Part shown: positions 1 through 10,450 of the stretch, piece by piece
Position numbering within the stretch: position 1 is the first letter of the stretch
Layout: each line of letters opens with the position of its first letter
From: Mauremys mutica
Lineage: Eukaryota; Chordata; Testudines; Geoemydidae
DNA length: 64,000 nucleotides
Reading direction: 5' to 3'
Assembly: GCF_020497125.1 (NCBI RefSeq)
Contig: NC_059077.1
Location: forward strand, 23,568,840-23,632,839
Notes under the pieces: model-generated
Told to the model about the DNA's origin: nothing
Databases searched by the model: none
Seen by the model: only the letters and a program-made list of their open reading frames with translations
Made by a program: the position numbers and the translations under genes

Positions 1-214
1 ATATTAGATACATAAAACACAGAAATAAAGACAGAAGGTCTGAGTACCACCAGTACGTGCCCCTCTACAAATGCAAGCTTATGGCAGATGCATCCATCTG
101 CTCCTAAATAATCATTCCTCCACCCAGCTCTATAAGGAGATGGAGGAAACCAAGGTCCTTAGGGGAATTTCATTCCTTTTAAAATACTGGTGGAGAAAGT
201 AAAAGGAAGTTTAA

Positions 215-300
215 TGTAAGTTCTCCAGGGCAGGGATTGTCTCTTACTATGCATTTGTAGAGCACCTAGCACATTGGGGTATAGCTAGGGCCTGGTGAAT
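215..300 (+). repeat. Ancient amniote SINE-like fragment
   Basis: The stretch contains the phrase GGGCAGGGATTGTCTCTTAC followed by GCACCTAGCACATTGGGG. I recognise this wording from a very common old interspersed repeat of reptiles and birds. A reverse-oriented, diverged copy lies near 11090-11195. It has no coding potential and I cannot name the family securely. Confidence 0.4.
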
Positions 301-474
301 TTTAGTGTGTGTAACTTTACAGGGGGGATGGGGGAATTTGGTTTTATTTTATCCAAGTGGGGGAGGGCTGAGAACGGACGGACATTGCAGAGTGAACCTG
401 CCCTACACTAACCCAGCAGCCTGTCTTGCAGAGCTATGCCAGGCTCTCTGCTCCTGGCATTGCAATGTGGTGCA

Positions 475-690
475 CAAGGTTGCAGCATTGCTCAGGTGTG
501 GCCTGTCTGCTCCTCCATTATCATCATCATGGGGGACAGCTAGGCCAAATATGAGTGAGTGGCACTGCCATCCCGTGCACCAGGTCGCAACGTTACTCAC
601 TCACATTTGTCTCAGCTGCCTTCTGTCATGATGATTGAGGGGCAGCTGGGCCAAACCTGAGTAGCAGCACAACTCTGTGTGCCAGGTGAC
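475..690. repeat. Inverted and tandem copies of a short GC-rich repeat
   Basis: The motif ACAGCTAGGCCAAATATGAG at about 538 recurs as GCAGCTGGGCCAAACCTGAG near 643. It also appears inverted as CTCACATTTGTCTCAGCTGC near 600, with CACCAGGTCGCAACG between the inverted arms. The arrangement resembles the core of a nonautonomous DNA transposon or a small foldback repeat. The short open frames on both strands here are by-products of this repeat and I do not consider them genes. Confidence 0.4.
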
Positions 691-1220
691 AGTGCCTGGA
701 GTGGGGAGCGACGCCCAGCCCCATGGGACAGCAGCCCCCACTGAGGGGTGAGTTTTTCATTTTGTTTTATACGTTGTTTTTAATTTCATATCATTTCATA
801 TTTGCAAAAACAGGGGCCTGTAGGTGTCACCTGATCATTTAAAGTAAAGTGTGAAGTGCTGTTCTGGATCGTTTACTAATACAATCTTTTGACAGATAAA
901 TTCATCCCTGTTGACTTCTTGTGAGTCATACCAGGGTCATTTTGGCTCCTTCATCTTTGGAGATCAGCTGAGGATTTCAATAGTTATAGTGCTCTGAAGC
1001 AGAAGAAATAGCTGTAAATTAGTGTTATATTTAGTATGTCTCCAGGCGATCTCTCAGCTCTGATTGGCCTTTTGCATGCACAGTACTTCGTAAGTGTGGG
1101 CAGACCCCATTGTTTGGTGTCCTTTGCCCGTTTACCGTATCACATGCCTCCCTTGTGGAATGTCCTATCTTTGTGGATAAGAAATTGAGTCCTTGGCTGT
1201 TTATACATTCAAGATAAAGT
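691..1220. other. No recognised gene or repeat
   Basis: AT-rich single-copy-looking sequence with no open frame of note and no recognisable element. Confidence 0.5.
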
Positions 1221-1228
1221 CTCTTTAG
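1221..1228 (+). repeat. Left 8-bp target-site duplication of foldback hAT copy A
   Basis: CTCTTTAG immediately precedes the terminal repeat TGGGGCTGTC. It pairs with CTCTTTAA at 5150-5157, differing at one position. Eight-bp duplications are the hallmark of the hAT superfamily. Confidence 0.8.
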
Positions 1229-1706
1229 TGGGGCTGTCGCACAATTAATTGCACTGTTAAACAGTAATAGAATACCATTTATTTAAATATTTTTGGATGA
1301 TTTCTACATTTTCAAATATATTGATTTCAATTACAACACAGAATACAAAGTGTATAGTGTTCACTTTATATTTATTTTTGATTACAAGTATTTTCCCTGT
1401 AAAAAACACAAGAGTATTTTTCAATTCACTTAATACAAGTACTGTAGTGAAATCTCTTTACCATGAAAGTTGAACCTATAAATGTAGAATTATGTACAAA
1501 AAAAACTGCATTAAAAAATAAAACAATGTAAAATTTTAGCGTCTACAAGTCCACTCAGTCCTACTTCTTGCTCAGCCAATAGCTCAGACAAACAAGTTTG
1601 TTTACATTTGCAGGAGATAATCATAGAATCATAGAATCTCAGGGTTGGAAGGGACCTCAGGAGGTCATCTAGTCCAACCCCCTGCTCAAAGCAGGACCAA
1701 ACCCAA

Positions 1707-2531
1707 CTAAATCATCCCAGCCAGGGCTTTGTCAAGCCTGACCTTAAAAACCTCTAAGGAAGGAGATTCCACCACCTCCCTAGGTAACCCATTCCAGTTC
1801 TTCACCACCCTACTAGTGAAAAAGTTTTTCCTAATATCCAACCTAAACCTCCCCCTCTGCAACTTGAGACCATTACTCCTTGTTCTGTCATCTTCTACCA
1901 CTGAGAACAGTCTAGATCCATCCTCTTTGGAACCCCCTTTCAGGTAGTTGAAAGCAGCTATCAAATCCCCCCTCATTCTTCTCTTCTGCAGACTAAACAA
2001 TCCCAGTTCCCTCAGCCTCTCCTCATAAGTAATGTGCTCCAGCCCCCTAATCATTTTTGTTGCCCTCCACTGGACTCTCTCCAATTTATCCACATCCTTC
2101 TTGTAGTGTGGGGCCCAAAACTGGACACAGTACTCCAAATGAGGCCTTACCAGTGCTGAGTAGAGGGGAATGATCACATCCCTCGATCTGCTGGAAATGC
2201 CCCTACTTATACAACCCAAAATGCCATTAGCCTTCTTGGCAACAAGGGCACACTGTTGACTCATATTCAGCTTTTCGTCCACCGTAACCCCTAGGTCTTT
2301 TTCTGCAGAACTGCTGCCCAGCCATTCGGTCCCTAGTCTGTAGCAGTGCATGGGATTCTTCCGTCCTAAGTGCAGGACTCTGCACTTGTCCTTGTTGAAC
2401 CTCATCATATTTCTTTTGGCCCAATCCTCTAATTTGTCTAGGTCCCTCTGTATCCTATCCCTCCAGCGTATCAACCACTCCTCCCAGTTTAGTGTCATCT
2501 GCAAACTTGCTAAGGGTGCAGTCCACACCAT
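1707..2531 (-). pseudogene. CR1 ORF2 fragment: RT thumb and C-terminal domain
   Basis: This 274-residue frame is the C-terminal third of CR1 ORF2. Recognisable blocks are [38 protein letters not shown] and [19 protein letters not shown], then the conserved tail [18 protein letters not shown] and [17 protein letters not shown]. The RT motif C phrase FADDTKLGG is present at about 2470-2500 but in a different phase from this frame. A frameshift therefore lies just downstream of the catalytic Asp-Asp, and the enzyme is dead. The ORF stops about 85 bases before the CR1 3' end. Confidence 0.9.
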
Positions 2532-2542
2532 CCTCTAGATCG

Positions 2543-3079
2543 TTAATGAAGATATTGAATAAAACCGGCCCCAGCACCGACCCTTGGTACCGGCTGCCAA
2601 CTAGACATGGAACCATTGATCACTACCCGTTGAGCCCGACCATCTAGCCAGTTTTCTATCCACCTTACTGTCCATTCATCTAGCCCATACTTATTTAACT
2701 TGCTGGCAAGAATACTGTGGGAGACTGAATCAAAAGCTTTGCTAAAGTCCAGAAATAGCACATCCACTGCTTTCCCCTCATCAACAGAGCCGGTTATCTC
2801 ATCATAGAAGGCAATTAGATTAGTCAGGCATGACTTGCCCTTGGTGAATCCATGCTGACTGTTCCTGATCACTTCCCCCTCCTTTAAGTGGTTCAGAATT
2901 GATTCCTTGAGGACCTGTTCCATGATTTTTCCAGGGACTGAGGTGAGACTGACTGGCCTGTAGTTCCCTGGATCTTCCTTCTTCCCTTTTTTAAAGATGG
3001 GCACTACATTAGCCTTTTTCCAGTCATCCGGGACCTCCCCCGATCGCCAAGATAATGGCCAATGGCTCTGCAATCTCAT
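2543..3079 (-). pseudogene. CR1 ORF2 fragment: reverse transcriptase, motifs 0-A
   Basis: The frame carries the RT fingers and early palm of a CR1 LINE. Visible blocks are [39 protein letters not shown] and the motif A signature [14 protein letters not shown], whose first Asp is a catalytic metal ligand. It ends shortly after VIN.GS in the region leading to motif B, where the frame closes. It overlaps the upstream endonuclease frame by about 56 bases in another phase, so a frameshift separates them. Together with the frames before and after it, it reconstructs one ORF2 in order endonuclease, RT and C-terminal tail on the minus strand. Confidence 0.9.
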
Positions 3080-3929
3080 CGGCCAACTCCTTTAGCACCC
3101 TCGGATGCAGCGCATCCGGCCCCATGGACTTGTGCTCGTCCAGCTTTTCTAAATAGTCCCGAACTACTTCTTTCCCCACAGAGAGCTGGTCACCTCCTCC
3201 CCATACTGTGCTGCAGAGTACAGCTGTCTGGGAGCTGACCTTGTCTGTGAAGACAGAGGCAAAAAAAGCATTGAGTACACTAGCTTTCTCCACATCCTCT
3301 ATCACTAGGTTCCCTCCCTCATTCAGCAAGGGGCCCACACTTTCCTTGACTTTCTTCTTGTTGCTAACATACCTGAAGAAACCCTTCTTGTTACTCCTAA
3401 CATCTCCGGCTAGCTGCAACTCCAAGTGTGATTTGGCCTTCCTAATTTCACTCCTGCATGCCTGAGCAATACTTTTATACTCCTCCCTGGTTATTTGTCC
3501 AATCTTCCACTTCTTATAAGCTGTTTTTTTGTGTTTAAGACGAGCAAGGATTTCACTGTTGAGCCAAGCTGGTCGCCTTCCATATTTACTTTTCTTCCTA
3601 CACATCGGGATGATTTGTTCCTGCAACCTCAATAAGGTTTCTTTAAAATACAGCCAGCTTTCCTCGACTCCTTTCCCCGTCATGTTATTCTCCCAGGGGA
3701 CCTTGCCCATCAGTTCCCTGAGGGAGTTGAAGTCTGCTTTTCTGAAGTCCAGGGTCTCTGTTCTACTGCTCTCCTTTCTTCCTTGTATCAGGATCCTGAA
3801 CTCGACCATCTCATGGTCACTGCCTCCCAGGTTCCCATCCACTATTGCTTCCTCTACTATTTCTTCCCTGTTTGTGAGCAGCAGGTCAAGAAGAGCTTTT
3901 CCCCTAGTTGGTTCCTCCAGCACTTGCAC
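3024..3929 (-). pseudogene. CR1 ORF2 fragment: endonuclease end and start of RT
   Basis: This 301-residue frame is the middle of CR1 ORF2, which nicks DNA and reverse-transcribes the element's own RNA. An early LTNREEI followed by GGSDHEMVEF matches the C-terminal Ser-Asp-His block of the APE-type endonuclease. A basic linker (YGRRPAWLN, later KKTAYKKWK) and the conserved LNAFFASVFTD precede the RT domain, and the end reaches the [12 protein letters not shown] block that opens RT. A frameshift near 3024-3079 moves the RT frame to the next ORF. The N-terminal endonuclease residues are absent because the element is 5' truncated. It is a retrotransposon remnant, not a host gene. Confidence 0.9.
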
Positions 3930-4303
3930 CAGGAAATTGTCCCCTACACTTTCCAGAAACTTCCTAGATTGTTGCCCGCTTCTTGTTTACAATGTCATCT
4001 GAAAGTGAGAGCAGGCGTTCACATAACACTCTTGTAGCCAGCTTTGCAAGATATTTAGGTGCCAGATGTGCTAAAAATTCATATGTCCCTTCATGCTTCA
4101 ATCACCATTCCAAGGGACATGTGTCCATGCTGATGATGAGTTCTGCTTGATAACAATCCAAAACAGTGCAGACAGATGATGAAAATGAACATGCGTCAGA
4201 GTCAGATGCCACCAGAAGAAGGTTGATTCTTCTTTTTTGGTGGTTCAGGTTCTGTAGTTTATGCACTGGAGTGTTGCTCTTTTAAAACTTCTGAAAGTGT
4301 GCT

Positions 4304-4555
4304 CTACACCTCGTGCCTCTCGGAGTTTGGACAGCACTTCAGATTCTTAAATCTTGGGTCAAGTGCTGTAGCTATCTTTAGAAATCTCACAATGGTACCT
4401 TCTTTGCATTTTGTCAAAGCTGCAGTGAAAATGTTCTTATAATGAACAAGATGTCCTGGGTCATCATCTGAGACTGCTATAACATGAAATATATCGCAGA
4501 ATGTGGGTAAAACAGAGCAGGAGATGTACAGTTCTCCCCCAAGGAGTTCAGTCAC
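4304..4555 (-). pseudogene. hAT transposase fragment in foldback copy A
   Basis: The 83-residue frame includes SCSVLPTFCDIFHVIAVSDD and ATALDPRFKNLKCCP. The second phrase is the A-L-D-P-R-[FY]-K-x-L block found late in the RNase H-like core of hAT transposases. Only this piece of the core remains. The catalytic Asp residues and the BED zinc finger that autonomous members carry are not visible. A matching decayed frame with the same block (ALEPRFKNLKRLP) lies at 19545-19859 in copy B. The two arms of the element hold further out-of-frame pieces of the C-terminal dimerisation domain. It cannot encode active transposase. Confidence 0.75.
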
Positions 4556-5149
4556 AAAATTGAATTAACGCATTATTTTTTTTAACAAGCATCATCATCA
4601 TGGAAGCATGTCCTCTGGAATAGTGGCCGAAGCATGAAGGGGCATATGAATGTTTAGCATAACCGGCATGTAAATACCTTGCAATGCTGGCTACAAAAGT
4701 GCCATGCAAACACCTGGTCTCACTTTCAGGTGGCATTGTAAATAAGAAGTGAGCAGCATTATCTCCCATAAATGTAAACAAACTTGTTTGTCTGAGCGAT
4801 TGGCTGAACAAGAATTAGGACTGAATGGACTTATAGGATTTAAAGTTTTACATTGTTTTATTTCTGAATGCATTTTTTTGTACATAATTCTACACTTGTA
4901 AGTTCAACTTTCATGATAAAGAAATTGCACTACAGTACTTGTATTAAGTTAATTGAAAAATACTATTTCTTTTGTTTTTTACAGTGCAAATATTGGTAAT
5001 AAAAATAAAGTGAGCACTGTATACTTTGTATTCTGTGTTGTAATTGAAATCAATATATTTGAAAATGTAGAAAAACATCCAAAACTATTGAATTGTTTAG
5101 CCGTGCAATTAATCACATGATTAATTTTTTTAATCACTTGACAGCCCTA

Positions 5150-5157
5150 CTCTTTAA
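5150..5157 (+). repeat. Right 8-bp target-site duplication of foldback hAT copy A
   Basis: CTCTTTAA directly follows the right terminal repeat GACAGCCCTA and pairs with CTCTTTAG at 1221-1228. Confidence 0.8.
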
Positions 5158-7119
5158 TTGTACCTTTAAGGATTAATTTTTGATAAACAAGGAGGAGAAC
5201 CTTTATGTGATCAAATTAATTCCTACTAATGTTAACAAGAAGTGGACACACATGCACAGGAGCGAAGAATGATCTCCTTAATCTATATCAATTTCTTGTT
5301 AATTTTTTTGTTGTTGCTCTCTAAAGTGCTGCTGGATGTTTGAATTAGTGGTTCATATAAAGAAAATATAACGGACTTCCTGAGATAGATCAGTTCAATG
5401 TGGGGCAAACCCAACAACAAGTGTGGACTGGAAGTGGGGTGTACACCATCTTCAATGTGCAGGCAGAGGATCCTCCCTTATTTCTGTCCTGTGCCTTTGG
5501 ACAACATAAGAAACCTACACAGGCAGCCATTGGGCTAGAACAGTTGGTCAGAGGTGGCTCTGAAGCTCCTTCATGGTCCTACATTCCTGCTACACCTCAC
5601 CGCCAGCACCTGGCTGCGAGCTTGATTTTCCAGGTTTAGTCTCAATAGAGAATGCTGGATTAAATAAATGAAACAACAACGTGTTTGTTTTGCTTAACTG
5701 AATCGACTAAAAGTACAGCTTAGTTTCATTTGACAATTAGTAAGTAGTAACTAATTCAGGAGTTCTTTTGTTCAAGGGTGACCTCAGAACTTCTTCTTTC
5801 CACTTGACAGAGGAGATATGACTGAAAGAGCAGCTGGGCAGTCAAACATCAGAGACCAGCTACTGCCAGCTAGCAGACTGACTGAATACCTAGACAAAAC
5901 AACAGGTCTTGATTCTATTTTGAAAGCAATGTAGGTCATGCACTGATAAGTGGGGGAGAGGCAGAATTTGATTCCATTTTGTGTAAGGGGAAGGCAGTAA
6001 TCCTACTTACACCAATATGAAATATTACAAACTACTCACAAGAACACACATTACAATATATAATCAATTTCCCTGCACTACTGTGCACATGAGAAATGTT
6101 GATAGGATCTATAAAATGTAGCATGCTATGGATGTACAGACCAATGAGTCAGGACCAGGTTCCTACATGCAGAGTTATGCCAAATGCCAAGAACAATTCC
6201 ATGGGCCTTTCTTTACCTTCAAAAGGCTTCCCTTGAATTTTTGGGAGGCACCTCAGCCTAGTTACAAATAAATAAATAAATAAAATAAATAAAAGTAGCA
6301 TGCCACAGCATTCTTAATTACATATCTTTATAAGAACAGTGTCTACAAAAGGGGGTACTGAGAAACTGGTATCCAATCTCAGTGTCATATAGGCTGCTAA
6401 TCCAAATGATGAAAGTTGCATCCAATTTCTAGTCTGGTATTGCACACAAGAGGATTGTAAAGGTTTAACATAATTAACTTATATTTTAATGCATTAAAAG
6501 TCTCCTTTCAAATTTCCTCCCTTAGGCAAACCAAGTCACACCCAAATGCTAATAAGCTTGTGTTGTCATTCCTAGTGTCTCTTGATAATGCTCGAGAATT
6601 CTGACTTGCTCAATTTCTTCCATATCAGCCAAGCCCCTAACTGATACCTATGGGTTTTTAGAGTGGTGCCAGTCCCCATTAACATCAACAAAGAATTGGG
6701 ATGCTCAGCACATGTCTACAGGGCAATACTAGTATCCATTAGTTGTTCTGGTTTAAACTTCTCTTTCAAATGCCTCAGTCCATGACCATTCAGGCTTCAT
6801 CTTTCTTGCTCTGCACCAGAAGTCACCAAGATATAGAACACATCATTCTGGGTTCACCAGAGGCAGTGCTTCCCAGTGCTCTGAGAAGCATTATGTCTGC
6901 CTCAGGGAGCTCTGTTGGTGGAGGCATAATTCCTCACCATCCTCTGCTAAGGACCACAGTTTAACCCTTGATTGCTCTTCAGTGGATTCAATTTTGAATT
7001 AATAAAGGCCCCTTACCAGCTCAATTCAGCTTAAGTGAGTCATCAAACCTTTTACTCAGAGTCAAAGACAAAGCGTAGCCCTTGCATACACATACACTTT
7101 TCAGTCTCCTAAGAAATAA
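5158..7119. other. No recognised gene; short ATAA microsatellite
   Basis: The stretch contains only short chance frames. An (AAAT)n-type microsatellite occupies about 6266-6294. I see no element ends or conserved protein motif. Confidence 0.5.
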
Positions 7120-7193
7120 ATTTGAAAAAACCAAACAGGCCAGATCCCTGCAGGACCTCTCTTGAAATGCCCTTCTAGCTTGATGGTGAACTA

Positions 7194-7457
7194 CTAATAA
7201 CTACTCTCTGAGGGCAGTTTTGCAATTAGTTGTGCACCCACCTTATAGTAGGTTTGTCTAGGGTATAATTTCCCTAGTTTGTTTATGAAAAGGTCACATG
7301 AGACAGTATCAAAAACCTTACTCAAGTCGAGATATACCGGTAGCACATCTACTGGTTTCCCGCTACCCACAAGTTTTGTTACCCTGTCAAAAAAGGATAT
7401 TAGGTTGGTTTGACAGAATTTATTCTTGACAAATCCATGTTGATTGTTAATAATCAA
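7194..7457 (-). pseudogene. Old CR1 reverse transcriptase fragment
   Basis: Residues near the start read NNQHGFVKNKFCQTNLISFF, which corresponds to the QHGF.KGKSC.TNL block of CR1 RT. YLDLSKVFDTVSCDLFINKL then corresponds to motif A, with the catalytic Asp kept. The frame ends after about 87 residues, and motif C (FADD) is not found downstream. It is a remnant of the LINE spanning 7120-10640. Confidence 0.8.
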
Positions 7458-7559
7458 CTTATCTTCTAGGTGCTTACAAGCAGATTCTTTGATTATTCAC
7501 TCCATTATCTTTCCAGGTACTAAAGTTAAGATGACTAGTCTATAATTCCCTGGGTTATC

Positions 7560-7704
7560 CTTATTCCCACAGATGCTGGAACTAGGGGTGCTACTGCACC
7601 CCCTGGTTTGAAGTGGTTTCCATCACATACAGGGTTTAAAGTTTGGTTCAATGGCTCTCCGCACCCCCACTATTCAAACTGTTCCAGCTCCCCTGCTTAT
7701 TCCC
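7560..7704. mobile_element. 127-bp MITE with perfect 9-bp flanking repeat
   Basis: The element (about 7569-7695) has inverted ends CAGATGCTGGAAC and GTTCCAGCTCCCCTG. It is bounded on both sides by CTTATTCCC (7560-7568 and 7696-7704). The flanking duplication contains an 8-bp unit, which fits the hAT superfamily. It interrupts the RT part of the old CR1. There is no coding capacity, so it would have been moved by a transposase acting in trans. Confidence 0.75.
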
Positions 7705-7764
7705 CTTTTTTATAGATAAGGCAAATATAGTACCTTTTCCAGTCCTCTGGTATCTTTCCCACCC

Positions 7765-8444
7765 TTCATGAGTAGGGCTTCATGTCTATCATGGAGATCA
7801 TGTGACCATGACCTCTGGGACCTCTGCAGCAGCCAGCGTGGGTGATCCCAGGGCCACCCAAGGAGCTGGCTCTGCAGCCAGCCACTTGGGCAGCCCCGCA
7901 ACCAGCCACTCACGCGCTGTTAGAGTGGCCCCGGGGCCAGCTGCACCAGCCGCTGCTTCGGTGGCCCTGGGCAGATGACCCCAGGAACCGCCCAAGCAGC
8001 AGCCGGTGTGACTGGCTCTTGGGACTACGTGAGCAGCGGTCCAGGGATGGCCAGACAGTGGTGGGTGGGCAATCCCCGGGGCCTGTTGCCCGGGGCTACC
8101 TGCCCAGGGCCACCCGAGCAGAGGTTGGTGCCACTCCAGCAGTGGTCCTGGGGACGGTGGGAGCAGTGGCGGGTCACGGGGGTGGCTGGAGCACCCACTG
8201 TTTGTTGGCCTTTGGCAGCTGGTGCCGCTGCCCCATCCCCCCAGCAGCAGCCTCTCAGCTGCCCCCCAGAGCAGCACCCTCTCCCCGCCCATGCTCTCCC
8301 TTGCCCCCCAGCTAAGATTTAGTCAGGTGTATATAGTACAAGTCATGGACAGGTCATGGGCCATGAATTTTTGTTTATTGCCTGTGACCTGGCTATGACT
8401 TTTACTAAAAATACCCGTGACTAATTCATAGCCTTATTCATGGG
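7765..8444. mobile_element. hAT-type nonautonomous element with GC-rich core
   Basis: The element spans 7773-8436 with short inverted ends TAGGGCT and AGCCTTA. It is flanked by TTCATGAG (7765-7772) and TTCATGGG (8437-8444), an 8-bp duplication with one mismatch. The core (about 7820-8300) is strongly GC-rich and internally repetitive, with recurring CAGCAGCCAG, GGGCCACCC and CCTGGG words. That explains the long overlapping frames on both strands, which I do not regard as genes. The AT-rich right part, with CATGAATTTTTGTTTATTG, is shared in inverted orientation with the element at 36963-37324. Confidence 0.75.
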
Positions 8445-8461
8445 TTCTCAAAAGATAACCG

Positions 8462-8782
8462 CTAATTATCAGAGATCTCTTCAGCCAATTCCAATTCCTT
8501 AACTATATTCAGATGTATTTCATCAGGCCCTGCCAACTTGAAGACATCTTGTTTGTCTAAGTAATTCTTATCTTGCTCTTTCCCTATTTTAGCCTCAAAT
8601 CCTGCCCCATTTATACTAATGTTCACTATGTTAGTCATCCAATCACCGCTAAGTTTTTCTGGTGAAAACTGAACCAAAAAGGCATCTAACACTTTGGTCG
8701 TCGCTGCGTTTTCTGTTATTGTCTTTCTCTCGTCATTGAGAAAGGGGTTTACACTGTCCTTGGTCGTCTTCTGGCTTCTCAC
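8462..8782 (-). pseudogene. Old CR1 ORF2 fragment between endonuclease and RT
   Basis: The 106-residue frame matches the linker of CR1 ORF2. SVNPFLNDERKTITENAATT corresponds to the VGPLLNE.GNLV..D.EKA block, and KVLDAFLVQFSPEKLSG to LNAFFASVFTDK. It ends with AGPDEIHLNIVKELELAEEI, the opening of RT. The order and spacing relative to the endonuclease piece at 9051-9497 support one continuous ancestral ORF. Confidence 0.75.
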
Positions 8783-9050
8783 ATATTTGTAAGATATTTT
8801 CTTGTTACCCTTTATCTTCCAAGCTAGTTTAATGTCATTTGTGCTTTGGCATTTCTAATTTTGTCCTTGCATACTTTTTTTTTTAATATTCATGCTTCGA
8901 AATTTGAACTAGTTTCTACTTTTTATATTAATCTTTTTAAAGTACGAATAATTGAAAATCTCCTGGTTAAGCCACGTTGGTCTCTTACCATACTTCCGAA
9001 CTTTCCTATGTATTCAGATAGTTTGCTCTTGCACTCTTAATAATGTTTCT

Positions 9051-9497
9051 TTAAAAAAACCTGCCAGCTGTACTGAACTCGGTTTTTCCCCTGGAACTTG
9101 CTTCCCTTGGAATCTCACCTACCAATTTTCTGAGTTTGCTAAGGTCTGCCTTCATGAAGTCCATTGTCTTTATTTTGCTGTCTTCCCTCCAACCTTTCCT
9201 GAGAATCATGAGCACTATCATTTCATGATCACTTTCACTCAAACTGCCTTCCACCTTCAAATTTTCAACTGGTTCCTTCCTATTTGTCAGAATCAAATAT
9301 AGAACAGCCTCTTTCCTAGTTGCATTCTCCACCTTCTCTAATAAAAAATTGTCTCCAATGCATTCCAAGAACTTTGTGAATAATGTGTGCCCTGCCATTT
9401 TACTTTCCCGACAGATGGCTGGGTAGTTGAAGTCCCCCATCACTACCAAGTGCCATGTTTTGGATGATTTTGTTAGTTGTTTAAAAAACATCCTCAC
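9051..9497 (-). pseudogene. Old CR1 endonuclease fragment
   Basis: The 148-residue frame has [14 protein letters not shown], the G-D-F-N-x-P block of APE-type LINE endonucleases with its catalytic Asp and Asn. Further along, [15 protein letters not shown] and [12 protein letters not shown] carry the Ser-Asp-His block. The upstream half of the domain, with IIGITETWCDNSYDWN, lies in another frame around 9700-9830. AT-rich material at about 9640-9670 separates the two. This domain nicks the genomic target to prime reverse transcription. Confidence 0.85.
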
Positions 9498-10099
9498 TCA
9501 TCTCTTCTTCCTAATTAGGTGGTCTATAGTAGACACCTACCATGAAATCACCCTTGGATTTTACCTCTTGTATCCTTACCCAGAGACTTTCAACAGGTCT
9601 GTCTCCCATTTCTATCTCAATCTCAGTGCAAGTATTATTTTTTAATATATATATATTATATATATATAAAATCTTTGATATACAAGGCAATACTCTTTTT
9701 TCCTATCTGTCCTTTCTGAACAAGCTGTAGCCTTCTATACGAATATTCCAGTCATATGAATTATCACACCAAGTTTCTGTGATGCCAATTATGTCATAAT
9801 TATGATTATTCACTAGTGTTTCTATTTTTTCTTGTTTATTCCCCATATTTCTTGCATTCATATACAGACATCTAAGATGTTTATCTAATTTCCCCTTTTG
9901 TCTCTCCTTAGTCCCTGTTGTGATTGCTCATGTTCCTCTCAGATTCCGACCCTTCACCCAGCTCTCCACCCAGCTCTCCATATTTTGAACTTACATATGG
10001 GCTTTTGTCTCATACATCCATTGAACTTAGTTTAAAGCCTGTCTCATGAGGTTAGCCAGTCTGTATTCAAAATATACTCTTCCACTTCCTTGATAGGTG

Positions 10100-10450
10100 G
10101 ACCTCATCTCTGCTCAGCAGTCCTTCTTGGAACAGCATCCTGCAGTAGAGGAAACTGAAGGCCCCTGGGTGACACCAACCACACAGCCATGCATCTACTC
10201 CAAGATGCATCCGTTTCTGCCTGAGCCTCGACCATTGATCGGAAGGACCAATAAGAATATCACCTGTGCCTCCAGCTCTTCATCCTTGCTCTGAAAGCCC
10301 TGTAGTCACTTCTGATCTGCTCAGGGCCATAAATGACAGTATCATTTGTGCCCACATGGATGAGCAGCATGTAGTAGCAGCAGTAGTCAGATGACCAGAT
10401 GATCCTCAGCTATCCTTCCATAATGTCTTTGATATGGGCTCCGGTAGCAG
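10100..10450 (-). pseudogene. CR1-type ORF1 esterase-like fragment
   Basis: On the minus strand around 10370-10310 the bases read HVGTNDTVIYGPEQIRSDYR. H-V-G-T-N-D is the diagnostic block of the SGNH-hydrolase (esterase) domain in ORF1 of many CR1 and L2 elements. The upstream bases encode a plausible continuation interrupted by stops. The position upstream of the endonuclease fragments, on the same strand, fits ORF1 of the LINE at 7120-10640. No intact frame remains. The biochemical role of the ORF1 esterase in retrotransposition is poorly defined in the family. Confidence 0.65.

Larger units (their letters stand above)
1622..3970 (-). mobile_element. 5'-truncated CR1 LINE inserted in foldback hAT copy A
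   Basis: Read on the minus strand, this is a CR1 retrotransposon ending at its 3' terminus in GATTCTATGATTCTATGA, the CR1-type short terminal repeat. It starts inside the endonuclease domain, so the 5' half of the element is missing, as is usual for LINE insertions. The host hAT sequence resumes on each side: GGAGATAAT on the left and TTGCCCGCTTC on the right, which are continuous in the other hAT arm. I see no target-site duplication, which is normal for CR1. The reading frames are long, so this insertion is younger than most others in the window. Confidence 0.9.
1229..5149 (-). mobile_element. Foldback hAT DNA transposon, copy A, split by a nested CR1
   Basis: The ends are inverted (TGGGGCTGTC at the left, GACAGCCCTA at the right) and flanked by matching 8-bp duplications. 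Without the nested CR1 (1622-3970) the element is about 1.57 kb. Its two halves are long inverted copies of the same 3' part of a hAT transposase gene. One arm runs on the minus strand (about 4150 down to 1229, minus the CR1) and the other on the plus strand (about 4590 to 5149), each roughly 0.56 kb. Between them, about 4150-4590 is single copy. The arms carry the decayed hAT C-terminal dimerisation region and a shared AT-rich tail with the phrase TTTCAAATATATTGATTTCA. A sibling lies at 19355-20641. The family name would need Repbase or Dfam. Confidence 0.8.

Noticed and set aside
7798..8322. Overlapping frames of 115-164 codons on both strands, Pro/Ala/Gly-rich
   Set aside because: They lie in the GC-rich repetitive core of a MITE bounded by 8-bp TSDs; stop codons are simply rare in this composition.
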